Source: Desulfallas thermosapovorans DSM 6562 (GTDB lineage Bacteria > Bacillota > Desulfotomaculia > Desulfotomaculales > Desulfallaceae). Taken from it: DNA of 64,000 nucleotides. Location: contig NZ_VNHM01000005.1 of NCBI RefSeq assembly GCF_008124625.1, positions 1-64,000 on the forward strand, in the 5' to 3' direction. The first letter of the stretch is position 1, and every line of letters begins with the position of its first letter. The translations under genes were made by a program, and so were the position numbers. The notes below the pieces were generated by a model, which saw nothing but the letters and a program-made list of their open reading frames with translations, was not told where the DNA came from and did no database searches. This document shows positions 35,530-43,415 of the stretch, one piece after another.

Positions 35530-36399
35530 TTATTTGCAATACTCGTAAAATCCCTTTCCAGTTTTGCGGCCCCACTCTTTCTTGACAAACTTCTCCACTA
35601 TAATCGGAGATGGTTTATATTTGGGATCACCGGTTTCTTGATAACGCTCCATACTGACATAATAAGATAAATCTATGCCGGTGAGGTCAAGAAGTCTGAA
35701 GGGTCCCATCGGGTGACCAAGGGCATTTACCACTGCGGTATCAATGTCCTCGGGACTGGCCACTCCCATGTCGTGAATATACAGAGCTTCGGTTCTGATA
35801 GCCTGAAGAATCCGGTTGACCAAAAAGCCGTAAATTTCTTTATGCAGCAGAACAGGAATTTTACCCATCTTCTTACATACACCCATGACGATTTCCACTG
35901 TATCGTCGGAGACATGTGCCCCCTTGACCACTTCCACAAGTTTCATAACCAGAGCCGGATTGAAAAAGTGCATATTGCAAACTTTATCAGGACGGCCGGT
36001 GGCATCACAAATTTTGGAACTGACGATGTAAGAGCTGTTGGTAGCTAAAATAGTATGGGCGGGGCAAATTCTATCCAGGTCGGCAAATATTTGGCGTTTT
36101 ATCGCCAATTTTTCAATGGCAGCCTCGATAACCAGATCCGCATCCTTGGCTGCTTCGGTTAAATCGGTGGTAAAGGATATTCTTGCCCTGGCTGCTTTAG
36201 CCGCATCTTCAGTAAGCTTGCCCTTGGCTACTCGCTCCGGGAGGTAAGTATCAGCAAAGTTTTCCGCCTTTTGTAATATTTCTGCATTAATATCGGTACA
36301 TACCACTTTATATCCGGCCATAGCCGCGGAGAGGGATATTTGGTGTCCCATATTTCCTGCTCCGATTACGCAAATGTTCTTAACATCAAAACTTGCCAT
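35530..36399 (-). CDS. 3-hydroxyacyl-CoA dehydrogenase (3-hydroxybutyryl-CoA type)
   Basis: A 289-residue NAD-dependent enzyme that oxidises 3-hydroxyacyl-CoA. N-terminal Rossmann motif GAGNMGHQISLSAAMAGY, catalytic His-Glu region MHFFNPALVMKLVEVV, and the C-terminal helical domain with GHPMGPFRLLDLTGID. It is closely similar along its length to the second copy at 41707, so the two are recent-looking paralogues. Second gene in the operon. Confidence 0.93.
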   Translation of the reverse strand: MASFDVKNICVIGAGNMGHQISLSAAMAGYKVVCTDINAEILQKAENFADTYLPERVAKGKLTEDAAKAARARISFTTDLTEAAKDADLVIEAAIEKLAIKRQIFADLDRICPAHTILATNSSYIVSSKICDATGRPDKVCNMHFFNPALVMKLVEVVKGAHVSDDTVEIVMGVCKKMGKIPVLLHKEIYGFLVNRILQAIRTEALYIHDMGVASPEDIDTAVVNALGHPMGPFRLLDLTGIDLSYYVSMERYQETGDPKYKPSPIIVEKFVKKEWGRKTGKGFYEYCK

Positions 36400-36450
36400 T
36401 TTTGTACACCCCTTTATGATTTAATTCTATATGTGGTAATGAATTTTTAT

Positions 36451-38289
36451 TTAACTAATATACAGCGCCTCTTCAGGACATACAATGGGTGATTGGTCAG
36501 CATTCCTAATAAGTTGGGCTTGCATTACCACATTGGGCAGAATGTTATTGGCAAAATACCTGGCGGCAGCAATTTTCCCGGCATAATAATTATAATCGTG
36601 GTGTTCGGTGCCCAATTCAGTTATCTTGCGTGCTGCAACCAATGCTTGTTCCAAAATGGCTTCCCCGGAGAATAATTGGGCGCAGCAAGTAAGTACTTTA
36701 GGCGCATAAAGGGGTATCAATGCTCCCTTTTCATCTTTATTGGCATAGTAAGAAGCATATATCTCTTTGATTGTAGCTACACTTTGATATGCCTTTTCCA
36801 GATTGTTAAATTCAGTTGAAAAACCTTCGGTGCCTTTATGCTTTTCAATAAAATCTTTCCGGTCCTGCAACCAGTTCTCAAAGGGTTGGCCGTCCTGCAT
36901 GCGCATCTTTCTGCCCACCAGGTCCATGGCATGGATAAATGAGGTGCCTTCCCAGATGGAAAGTATCTTCACGTCCCGGGCGTACTGAGATACCGGGTAT
37001 TCTTCCGTATAGCCAACTCCACCGTAGACTTGAATAGCCTGCCCCACCATGGCCCAGGCGGTCTCGCTGGAGTATGTCTTGATCAGCGGGGTAAGGATTT
37101 CGGCTAATCCCTTGCACCTGGCGGCTTTTTCTTTATCGCTGCTGTGTTCGGCAATATCTAAATAGTAAAACCCTTTGAATATCATGGCCCGGATTGCCTC
37201 TACCTGGGCCTTCATTTCCAACAGCATTCTTTTTACATCTTCATGTTTGATAATCGGAACCCGGCCTATCTTGGGATTAGTAAAGGGGCGACCCTGAATC
37301 CGTTCGGTGGCATAACGCCCGGCAAAATAAAATGCAGCGGCCATTTGGGCTAAAGCGTTGTGTCCCGTACCGATACGTGATTCATTCATCATATTGAACA
37401 TCATAGCCAGACCTTTGGATACCCCATTGCTGTCCGGCGGGCTGCCCACCAGTATGCCCCGGCAATTATCATTCTCACCAAAGCTAAGCATGGTAGTGGC
37501 TGATGCTTTGAGTCCCATTTTATGCTCCACCGCTATGCAGGTAACATCATTGGGTTCCCCCAGGCTGCCGTCATCGTTAACCCAAATTTTGGGCACAATG
37601 TAAAGACCCAGGCCTTTGGAACCGGGTGCACCACCTTCGGGACGGGCCAGTACCATGTGAATAATATTATCGCTTAAATCAACCTCGCCGCCGGTGATAA
37701 ACATTTTGGTGCCTTTAATTTTATATATCCTGGGATCATCAGTGGGATAAGCCCTGGTAGTGGAATCACCTACATCAGAACCGGCGTTGGGTTCGGTTAG
37801 GCACATGGTACCACTCCACTCACCACTCAGCATTTTATCAATAAATAATTCCCGGTCCTTGTCTGTACCGAACCGGTGAATTAAGTTAGCCGCACCAGTG
37901 GTTAGTTTAATATAGGAAGCCAGGGCCGGAGAAGCGGCCATAATCATTTCATTATAAGCCCGGTACAAGGTTAAAGGCATAATGGTATCCGAAGCCAATG
38001 ATTCATTGGCAGTGCCCCAGCCATTTTCCTGCAAGAATTTATATGCTTCAACATAGGATGGGGGGACACTGACTTTACCGTTATCAAACTTGACGCCAAT
38101 TTCGTCTCCTTCCTTATTAATGGGAAAAACAACTTCTTTGGCGATTTTGTAGACTTCATTTAAAATAAAGTCCACATCGTCCGACTCATAGTTATCCTTA
38201 AACCTGTCCAGATTAAATACTTCTTCCATGTCCAGCCATTCATTTAAAATGAATTTCAGATCCCGGACATCGTATACAAACTCTGCCAT
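36451..38289 (-). CDS. large acyl-CoA dehydrogenase (DmdC-like, ~610 residues)
   Basis: A 612-residue FAD-dependent acyl-CoA dehydrogenase. Besides the core (MCLTEPNAGSDVGD, FITGGEVDL, and catalytic-region ILSIWEGTSFIHA) it has an extra N-terminal segment of ~80 residues and a C-terminal helical domain of ~130, the layout of DmdC and of long-chain dehydrogenases in many anaerobes. It is paralogous to the 607-residue protein at 43416. First gene of the operon, directly behind a sigma-54 promoter. The ATG has GGAGG 6 nt upstream. Confidence 0.9.
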   Translation of the reverse strand: MAEFVYDVRDLKFILNEWLDMEEVFNLDRFKDNYESDDVDFILNEVYKIAKEVVFPINKEGDEIGVKFDNGKVSVPPSYVEAYKFLQENGWGTANESLASDTIMPLTLYRAYNEMIMAASPALASYIKLTTGAANLIHRFGTDKDRELFIDKMLSGEWSGTMCLTEPNAGSDVGDSTTRAYPTDDPRIYKIKGTKMFITGGEVDLSDNIIHMVLARPEGGAPGSKGLGLYIVPKIWVNDDGSLGEPNDVTCIAVEHKMGLKASATTMLSFGENDNCRGILVGSPPDSNGVSKGLAMMFNMMNESRIGTGHNALAQMAAAFYFAGRYATERIQGRPFTNPKIGRVPIIKHEDVKRMLLEMKAQVEAIRAMIFKGFYYLDIAEHSSDKEKAARCKGLAEILTPLIKTYSSETAWAMVGQAIQVYGGVGYTEEYPVSQYARDVKILSIWEGTSFIHAMDLVGRKMRMQDGQPFENWLQDRKDFIEKHKGTEGFSTEFNNLEKAYQSVATIKEIYASYYANKDEKGALIPLYAPKVLTCCAQLFSGEAILEQALVAARKITELGTEHHDYNYYAGKIAAARYFANNILPNVVMQAQLIRNADQSPIVCPEEALYIS

Positions 38290-38347
38290 AAATACCCTCC
38301 TATTTAAAAACAGGTTATAAAAAACAATGGTAGTATTAACTTATCAG

Positions 38348-38363
38348 AGCAAAAAGTGTGCCA
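38348..38363 (-). promoter_or_regulatory. sigma-54 promoter of the eight-gene beta-oxidation operon
   Basis: On the minus strand TGGCAC-ACTTT-TTGCT matches the -24/-12 consensus TGGCAC-N5-TTGCW exactly. Transcription would start about 12 nt downstream, giving a leader of roughly 45 nt before the acyl-CoA dehydrogenase start at 38289. Confidence 0.85.
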
Positions 38364-38436
38364 ATATTTCGAACTTCAATATATTCAGTAATTGGGAAGT
38401 ATCCTTAATATTTTCAATTTAATTGAGCGCTCCAAG

Positions 38437-38472
38437 GTTTCAATATGTTACGCAACAGTTGCTTAATAAAAC
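38437..38472 (-). promoter_or_regulatory. paired activator-binding sites (UAS) for the beta-oxidation operon
   Basis: GTTTCAATATGTTAC (38437-38451) matches the motif shared by five sigma-54 promoters in this window. A degenerate copy, GTTGCTTAATAAAAC (38458-38472), starts exactly 21 bp away, two helical turns. The pair is about 80-110 bp upstream of the -24 element. Confidence 0.65.
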
Positions 38473-38479
38473 ATCCTAC

Positions 38480-38510
38480 CCAATAAAAAGAAACCACCGC
38501 TTAGCGGTGG
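38480..38510 (-). terminator. terminator of the acyl-CoA synthetase gene
   Basis: Minus-strand CCACCGC/GCGGTGG hairpin followed by TTTCTTTTT, 55 bp past the stop at 38565 and just before the activator sites of the next operon. Confidence 0.85.
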
Positions 38511-38564
38511 GATACCCGGAGAAATGTCAATGACATTGTGAAATTTTAATTAAATAATCATTAT

Positions 38565-40205
38565 TTATATTTTACCTAACTTCTGGTGTTCCTCTTCCAC
38601 TAACTTTCGTTTAAGCATTTTCCCTACAGTGGATTTGGGTAACTCTTTTCTGAACTCAATGAGCTTGGGTACTTTATAAGGAGCTAATCTTTCTTTGCAG
38701 AAGGCAATTATTTCTTCCTCTGTGGCACTTTGCCCATCTTTTAGTACTATATATGCTTTAACTGTTTCGCCACGGTACTCATGTGGAACACCGGCCACAA
38801 CTACCTCCAGAATCTTCTGGTTTTGATAGAGTACTTCTTCAACTTCACGGGGGTAAATGTTATAGCCGCCGGCTATGATTACATCCTTTTTCCTGTCCAC
38901 GATATAAAAATAACCGTCTTCATCCATCCTGGCCATATCGCCGGTATACAACCATCCATTCCTCAGTGCATTTGCTGTATCGTCGGGGCGGTTCCAGTAG
39001 CCTTTCATTACTTGTGGACCTTTGACAATCAGTTCACCGACTTCACCGATGGGGAGCACCTTGGTACCAGTTTCTACGTCTACCACCGCAGCATGGGTAC
39101 CGGGATAAGGGATGCCGATACTGCCTTTTCTGTACTTCAAATCAAAGGGGGGACAACTGATAACTGTCGGCGAGGCTTCGGAAAGCCCGTAACCATCATT
39201 GATGATTGAACCTGTACCCTCAAGTTTGGATCTCATAATCGCCATTATTTCATCGGGAATAGGAGCCGCTCCATTTTTATATAACTTGACTTTGCCATAT
39301 TCATTAAAATCTTTGGTCTCGGGGCTATTTAACAAAGCGGTGTACATGGTTGGCACAGCATTGAAAAAGGTGGGCTCATATTCACTGATTATTTTAACTA
39401 CCTCAGCGGGCACAAATTTGGCCACCGGAATCATTGTAGTTCCCGCTGCTATACAAATATTCATACAGGAAGTCATGCCGGCAACATGGAAGAAAGGTAA
39501 AAGACCGATGATTCTTTCTTTCCATGAACCACCGGAAAAAAAGTGGTCGGACTGTGAGATGTTTGCATAAAGGTTGTAATGAGTTAACATAGCCGCCTTA
39601 GGCGCACCGGTGGTACCACCGGTATACTGGAACAAAGCCACATCCTCTACGGGATCGATTTCCACCTTGGGCGGCTCGGGGCGTTCCACGGCATATAAAT
39701 CGGGTAACCATGCGGTATCTTTGGGAACTGTGTCCGGTTTACCACCAAGGCTGGTGAGAATAACCTTTTCCAGACAGGTATCGCCTATGATGCTTCTAAT
39801 CTTGGGATAATGGTCGGCCAGTGCAATGATCATTTTTGATCCCGAGTCGTTGACCTGGTGTTCTATTTCCCTTTCCACATACATGGGGTTGGTGTTCACA
39901 ACAATGCCGCCTAAAGTTAATATGGCGTAATAAGAAGTCACAAAATCCGGGCTGTTGGGCAGCATCAATGAAACCCGGTCTCCTTTACGCAGGCCCATAT
40001 CATGCAATGCGGAAGCAACTCTTTTTACACGTTGTCCCAATTCGGCGTAAGTAATTTTTTTACCATAAAAAATAATTGCAACATTATTCGGGTAATTTTT
40101 TACGGAATTATCGAGCGCTTCAGGTAGCGATTTGGCCTCTATCTTAATTTCCCAGTTTACTCCCCCGGCTTCATAGATCTTTAAATATGGCTTTGGAAAA
40201 TCCAA
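38565..40205 (-). CDS. fadD: long-chain acyl-CoA synthetase (AMP-forming)
   Basis: A 546-residue enzyme that activates fatty acids to acyl-CoA via acyl-AMP. The AMP-binding motif FQYTGGTTGAPKAAMLTHYN, the NDGYGLSEASP segment, the hinge GWLYTGDMARMDEDGYFYIVDRKKD and the C-terminal lysine in LPKSTVGKMLKR are all intact. Start TTG at 40205 with GGAGG 9 nt upstream. It is a single-gene unit with its own sigma-54 promoter, and feeds the two neighbouring beta-oxidation operons. Confidence 0.92.
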   Translation of the reverse strand: MDFPKPYLKIYEAGGVNWEIKIEAKSLPEALDNSVKNYPNNVAIIFYGKKITYAELGQRVKRVASALHDMGLRKGDRVSLMLPNSPDFVTSYYAILTLGGIVVNTNPMYVEREIEHQVNDSGSKMIIALADHYPKIRSIIGDTCLEKVILTSLGGKPDTVPKDTAWLPDLYAVERPEPPKVEIDPVEDVALFQYTGGTTGAPKAAMLTHYNLYANISQSDHFFSGGSWKERIIGLLPFFHVAGMTSCMNICIAAGTTMIPVAKFVPAEVVKIISEYEPTFFNAVPTMYTALLNSPETKDFNEYGKVKLYKNGAAPIPDEIMAIMRSKLEGTGSIINDGYGLSEASPTVISCPPFDLKYRKGSIGIPYPGTHAAVVDVETGTKVLPIGEVGELIVKGPQVMKGYWNRPDDTANALRNGWLYTGDMARMDEDGYFYIVDRKKDVIIAGGYNIYPREVEEVLYQNQKILEVVVAGVPHEYRGETVKAYIVLKDGQSATEEEIIAFCKERLAPYKVPKLIEFRKELPKSTVGKMLKRKLVEEEHQKLGKI

Positions 40206-40266
40206 AATTCGTTTCCTCCTCTCAATAAAAACAATTATATCTTAATTTATGACAATTTAAAATTTT

Positions 40267-40282
40267 TGCAAATCCTATGCCA
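40267..40282 (-). promoter_or_regulatory. sigma-54 promoter of the acyl-CoA synthetase gene
   Basis: On the minus strand TGGCAT-AGGAT-TTGCA, the invariant GG/GC pair with correct 10-bp spacing, about 60 nt before the TTG start at 40205. Confidence 0.85.
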
Positions 40283-40336
40283 TTTAGATGAAAATAATAT
40301 TTTAACATAAATTTGCCCGAATTTATTATTCAACCT

Positions 40337-40373
40337 GTTTCTTATATAAACAAACAATGTTTCAATTATTAAC
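40337..40373. promoter_or_regulatory. paired activator-binding sites between acyl-CoA synthetase and chemoreceptor genes
   Basis: GTTTCAATTATTAAC (40359-40373) and GTTTCTTATATAAAC (40337-40351) are spaced 22 bp apart. They lie about 55-90 bp upstream of the synthetase -24 element and could also serve the divergent chemoreceptor gene. Confidence 0.6.
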
Positions 40374-40463
40374 TTTAATACTCGGAAGCTTTTGCATATA
40401 TTATTAAACTCCAAAAACATGCTAAACTATTCCAAGACTTGCATTAATAATAATAAAATATTC

Positions 40464-40479
40464 TTGCTTGCTTTTTGCA
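40464..40479 (+). promoter_or_regulatory. weak sigma-54-like promoter for the chemoreceptor gene
   Basis: TTGCTT-GCTTT-TTGCA keeps a perfect -12 element but has T for the first G of the -24 GG. Located about 58 nt before the start at 40537. Confidence 0.35.
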
Positions 40480-40536
40480 TGTTTTTATATATAAATAGAC
40501 TTTATGAATTATAATATATGCGAGGTGTTATCACTT

Positions 40537-41388
40537 ATGAAAGATAATGAATGCAAAATGACGGATGAACAACTACTGGAGCTGGTGGCGGAAATATCAT
40601 CTTTATTTCATCAACTTATACCAGTGAGTAATACCATCACATTAACTGACAGGGAAAAATTTACTCACCAGTTTATGGGCGAAGAAGCGAAAAAGCATAC
40701 AGTCTATTTGGTGGGAAAACCTTTTCCCAGTCACGGCTTTATACCCAAAGCAATCAAGTCGGGCATGTTACAAAGAGGAATTGTGGCTAAAGGTGAATAC
40801 GGGGTAGCTTTTAAAAATCAAACCATACCGGTTAAAAATCACGATGGTAACATAATCGGAACGGTAACCCTGGCGCTAAGTCTAAAAAATCAAAATGATC
40901 TAAAGGAAGCAACCGATAGCATATCATCATCAGCCGAACAGCTTGCAGCCGCAACGGAAGAGATAGCATCCGCAGCCAATTCTTTGTCAAGCAGTGTTTC
41001 AGAGGTATTGGGGCAAACCGGGGAGATAATGAAACTAATTGAACAGACAAATAGTATTTTGGATTTTGTTAACAACGTAGCAACAAATTCCAAGCTTTTA
41101 GGGTTGAATGCCGCCATAGAGGCGGCAAGGGCCGGTGATTCCGGAAGGGGTTTTGCGGTTGTAGCCGATGAAATTCGAAAGATGGCTGAAAACAGTGCTA
41201 AATCAGTCAACGAAACAAAAAAAATCATTTCTTCCATTAATGAAAAGATCAATCATCTTTTTCACGTAACTCAAGAGTTATCAGGGATAGCTCAAACACA
41301 GGCAGCAACCACCGAAGAAATTTCCGCTTCCATTCAAAATTTGGCTCAGGTTTCTCAAACCGTACGGAAAATCTCTGATATTATATAG
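40537..41388 (+). CDS. soluble methyl-accepting chemotaxis-type signalling protein
   Basis: A 283-residue cytosolic chemoreceptor with no membrane helix. An N-terminal ~110-residue sensor contains VGKPFPSHGFIPKAIKSG, GEYGVAFKNQTIPVKN and GNIIGTVTLAL, a small PAS-like ligand fold. The signalling domain shows the hairpin core LLGLNAAIEAARAGDSGRGFAVVADEIRKMAENSA but a short helical arm. The start at 40537 has GAGGTG 9 nt upstream; an ATG 33 bases earlier has none. Being divergent from the acyl-CoA synthetase gene and sharing its activator sites, it may sense fatty-acid-related signals. Confidence 0.8.
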   Translation: MKDNECKMTDEQLLELVAEISSLFHQLIPVSNTITLTDREKFTHQFMGEEAKKHTVYLVGKPFPSHGFIPKAIKSGMLQRGIVAKGEYGVAFKNQTIPVKNHDGNIIGTVTLALSLKNQNDLKEATDSISSSAEQLAAATEEIASAANSLSSSVSEVLGQTGEIMKLIEQTNSILDFVNNVATNSKLLGLNAAIEAARAGDSGRGFAVVADEIRKMAENSAKSVNETKKIISSINEKINHLFHVTQELSGIAQTQAATTEEISASIQNLAQVSQTVRKISDII

Positions 41389-41491
41389 CAGCTTTTTAAC
41401 CGCACTGCCTTGTGTCATACGAATAGATTCTTGCTAGAATATGGATAGCTCTCGTATGTATTTTAGAAAAAATCAAATTACAACATTGTGT

Positions 41492-41506
41492 GTTTCACAA
41501 TGCAAC
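41492..41506 (+). promoter_or_regulatory. activator-binding site (UAS) for the second beta-oxidation operon
   Basis: GTTTCACAATGCAAC matches the shared UAS motif and is part of a larger inverted repeat, CATTGTG-N5-CACAATG (41484-41502). It lies about 120 bp upstream of the -24 element. A degenerate copy may lie at 41470-41484. Confidence 0.6.
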
Positions 41507-41617
41507 CATATACCATCGATACAAGCCATACGTTTTGCCTCAAGATTTTTAAGTAATGAGCATTAAAGGGCTAAATAGGTTATCCTGAAAGAAGTATAAA
41601 AACTATGAATGGATTAT

Positions 41618-41633
41618 TGGCATTAATCTTGCA
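41618..41633 (+). promoter_or_regulatory. sigma-54 promoter of the second beta-oxidation operon
   Basis: TGGCAT-TAATC-TTGCA, a near-perfect -24/-12 element 74 nt before the ATG at 41707. Confidence 0.87.
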
Positions 41634-41706
41634 ATATTGTGAAAATTAGCAGTTCTATTCGAATATCTATAAATAAATGATCAATAGAGTAAAGGAGAGT
41701 GTAAAA

Positions 41707-42579
41707 ATGACAGTAGCAGGAATTAATAAAATTTGCGTGGTTGGCGCGGGAAACATGGGACACCAGATTGCACTTTGCTGTGCCGTAGCCGGTTATCAAG
41801 TAAAATGTACCGATATTAATGATGAAATTTTAAAAAAGGCTGAAAATTTTGCCGATACTTACCTGCCACAGCGGGTAGCCAAGGGTAAGATGACCGAGGA
41901 AGTTGCCAAGCAAGCCCGGGCCAATATTTCCTTTACCAATGATATTAAAGAAGCGGCAAAAGATGCTGATGTGGTGATAGAAGCCGTTATTGAAAATCTG
42001 GAGCTAAAATTAAAAATTTTTGCCCAACTGGATGAAATCTGCCCGCCGCACACCATCTTAGCCACCAACAGTTCATTTATTGTCAGTTCTAAAATTGCTC
42101 CGGCCACCAAGCGCCCGGATAAAGTTTGCAATATGCACTTCTTTAACCCTGCTATGGTTATGAAACTGGTGGAAGTGGTTAAAGGCCCCCATACATCGGA
42201 AGAAACAGCTCAGAAAATTTTTGATTTAGCTAAAGACATCGGTAAAATCCCTGTAATGTTGAAAAAAGAAATCTATGGATTCTTGGTCAACCGCATTGTG
42301 CAAGCTATCAACCGGGAAGCTATGTATCTCTATGATATGGGCATTGCCTCTTACCAGGATATTGATACTGCCGTGGTAAACGCGCTGGGACACCCCATGG
42401 GCCCGTTCCGCATGATGGACCTTACCGGTATCGACCTGGCCTACTATATTGGTATGGAGCGCTATCAAGAAAGCGGAGACCCGGCTGCCAAACCGTCCCC
42501 CATCATTGTTGAAAAATTTATCAAAAAAGAATGGGGACAAAAGACCGGTAAAGGGTTCTATGATTATACCAAGAAATAA
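41707..42579 (+). CDS. 3-hydroxyacyl-CoA dehydrogenase (second copy)
   Basis: A 290-residue NAD-dependent 3-hydroxyacyl-CoA dehydrogenase. GAGNMGHQIALCCAVAGY forms the dinucleotide fold; MHFFNPAMVMKLVEVV and GHPMGPFRMMDLTGID mark the catalytic and C-terminal regions. It is a paralogue of the protein at 35530. The ATG at 41707 has AGGAGA about 9 nt upstream; an ATG 30 bases earlier has no ribosome site. First gene of a HAD-hydratase-dehydrogenase-thiolase unit. Confidence 0.93.
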   Translation: MTVAGINKICVVGAGNMGHQIALCCAVAGYQVKCTDINDEILKKAENFADTYLPQRVAKGKMTEEVAKQARANISFTNDIKEAAKDADVVIEAVIENLELKLKIFAQLDEICPPHTILATNSSFIVSSKIAPATKRPDKVCNMHFFNPAMVMKLVEVVKGPHTSEETAQKIFDLAKDIGKIPVMLKKEIYGFLVNRIVQAINREAMYLYDMGIASYQDIDTAVVNALGHPMGPFRMMDLTGIDLAYYIGMERYQESGDPAAKPSPIIVEKFIKKEWGQKTGKGFYDYTKK

Positions 42580-42606
42580 AGTAGCCTGTCTTAAGGAGGA
42601 GTATAC

Positions 42607-43377
42607 GTGGAATACACCAAACTTAATGTGACCAGGGAAGATGGCTATGTTGTAGCTGCAATAAACAACCCCCCTGCCAACGCTTTGGGACAACCTGTGT
42701 TGCATGATATCAACGATTTACTGGATGCTTGTCTGAACGAAGCTGGTGTTAGAGCCATTGTTATTACCGGCACAGGCAAATTGTTCTCCGCCGGTGCTGA
42801 TATTAAAGAATTCAGTGGTATTCAGTCGGGTGACAGACCCAAGATTAGCGGGCATGACGTATTCCTCAAAATAGAGAATTATCCCAAGCCTGTTATTGCC
42901 GCTATGCAAGGAAGCGCCTTCGGCGGCGGTAACGAACTGGCCATGAGCTGCCACTTGAGAATTTTGGCTGATTCGGCCAAAGTAGGTTTGCCCGAAGTGA
43001 ACTTGGGTATTATTCCCGGTTGGGGTGGAACCCAGCGTTTACCAAGGCTGATTGGCAAAACCAGAGCATTGGAAGTAATGTTAACCGGCACCCCCTTGAC
43101 CGCCGAGCAGGCATTAAATTACGGGTTGGTGAACAAGGTAGTACCCGCTGAACAAGTACTGGATGAAGCTAAAAAGCTAGCTGCTAAATTGGCCAAAGGA
43201 GCACCCCTGGCCATTAGAGAAATATTAAAGGCAGTAACCCAGGGTTTAAATACCACCATCGAAGAGGGGATAAAAATAGAACAAGCCGGTTCCAAAGTGG
43301 TATTTGCCAGTGAAGATGCCAAAGAAGGCGGCAAGGCTTTCTTTGAAAAGAGACCGCCCAATTTTAAAGGTAAATAA
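42607..43377 (+). CDS. enoyl-CoA hydratase
   Basis: A 256-residue crotonase. Oxyanion-hole segments FSAGADIKEFS and GSAFGGGNELAMSC are present, with the two acid/base glutamates in GGNELAM and GLPEVNLGIIPGWGG. The N-terminus INNPPANALGQPVL has the NPPxNAL form common in hydratases acting on medium or long chains. Start GTG at 42607 with GGAGGAG upstream. It follows the dehydrogenase by 27 bp. Confidence 0.92.
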   Translation: MEYTKLNVTREDGYVVAAINNPPANALGQPVLHDINDLLDACLNEAGVRAIVITGTGKLFSAGADIKEFSGIQSGDRPKISGHDVFLKIENYPKPVIAAMQGSAFGGGNELAMSCHLRILADSAKVGLPEVNLGIIPGWGGTQRLPRLIGKTRALEVMLTGTPLTAEQALNYGLVNKVVPAEQVLDEAKKLAAKLAKGAPLAIREILKAVTQGLNTTIEEGIKIEQAGSKVVFASEDAKEGGKAFFEKRPPNFKGK

Positions 43378-43415
43378 ACCAATCCAATATTAACCTTAAT
43401 AAAGGAGAGCTATAT

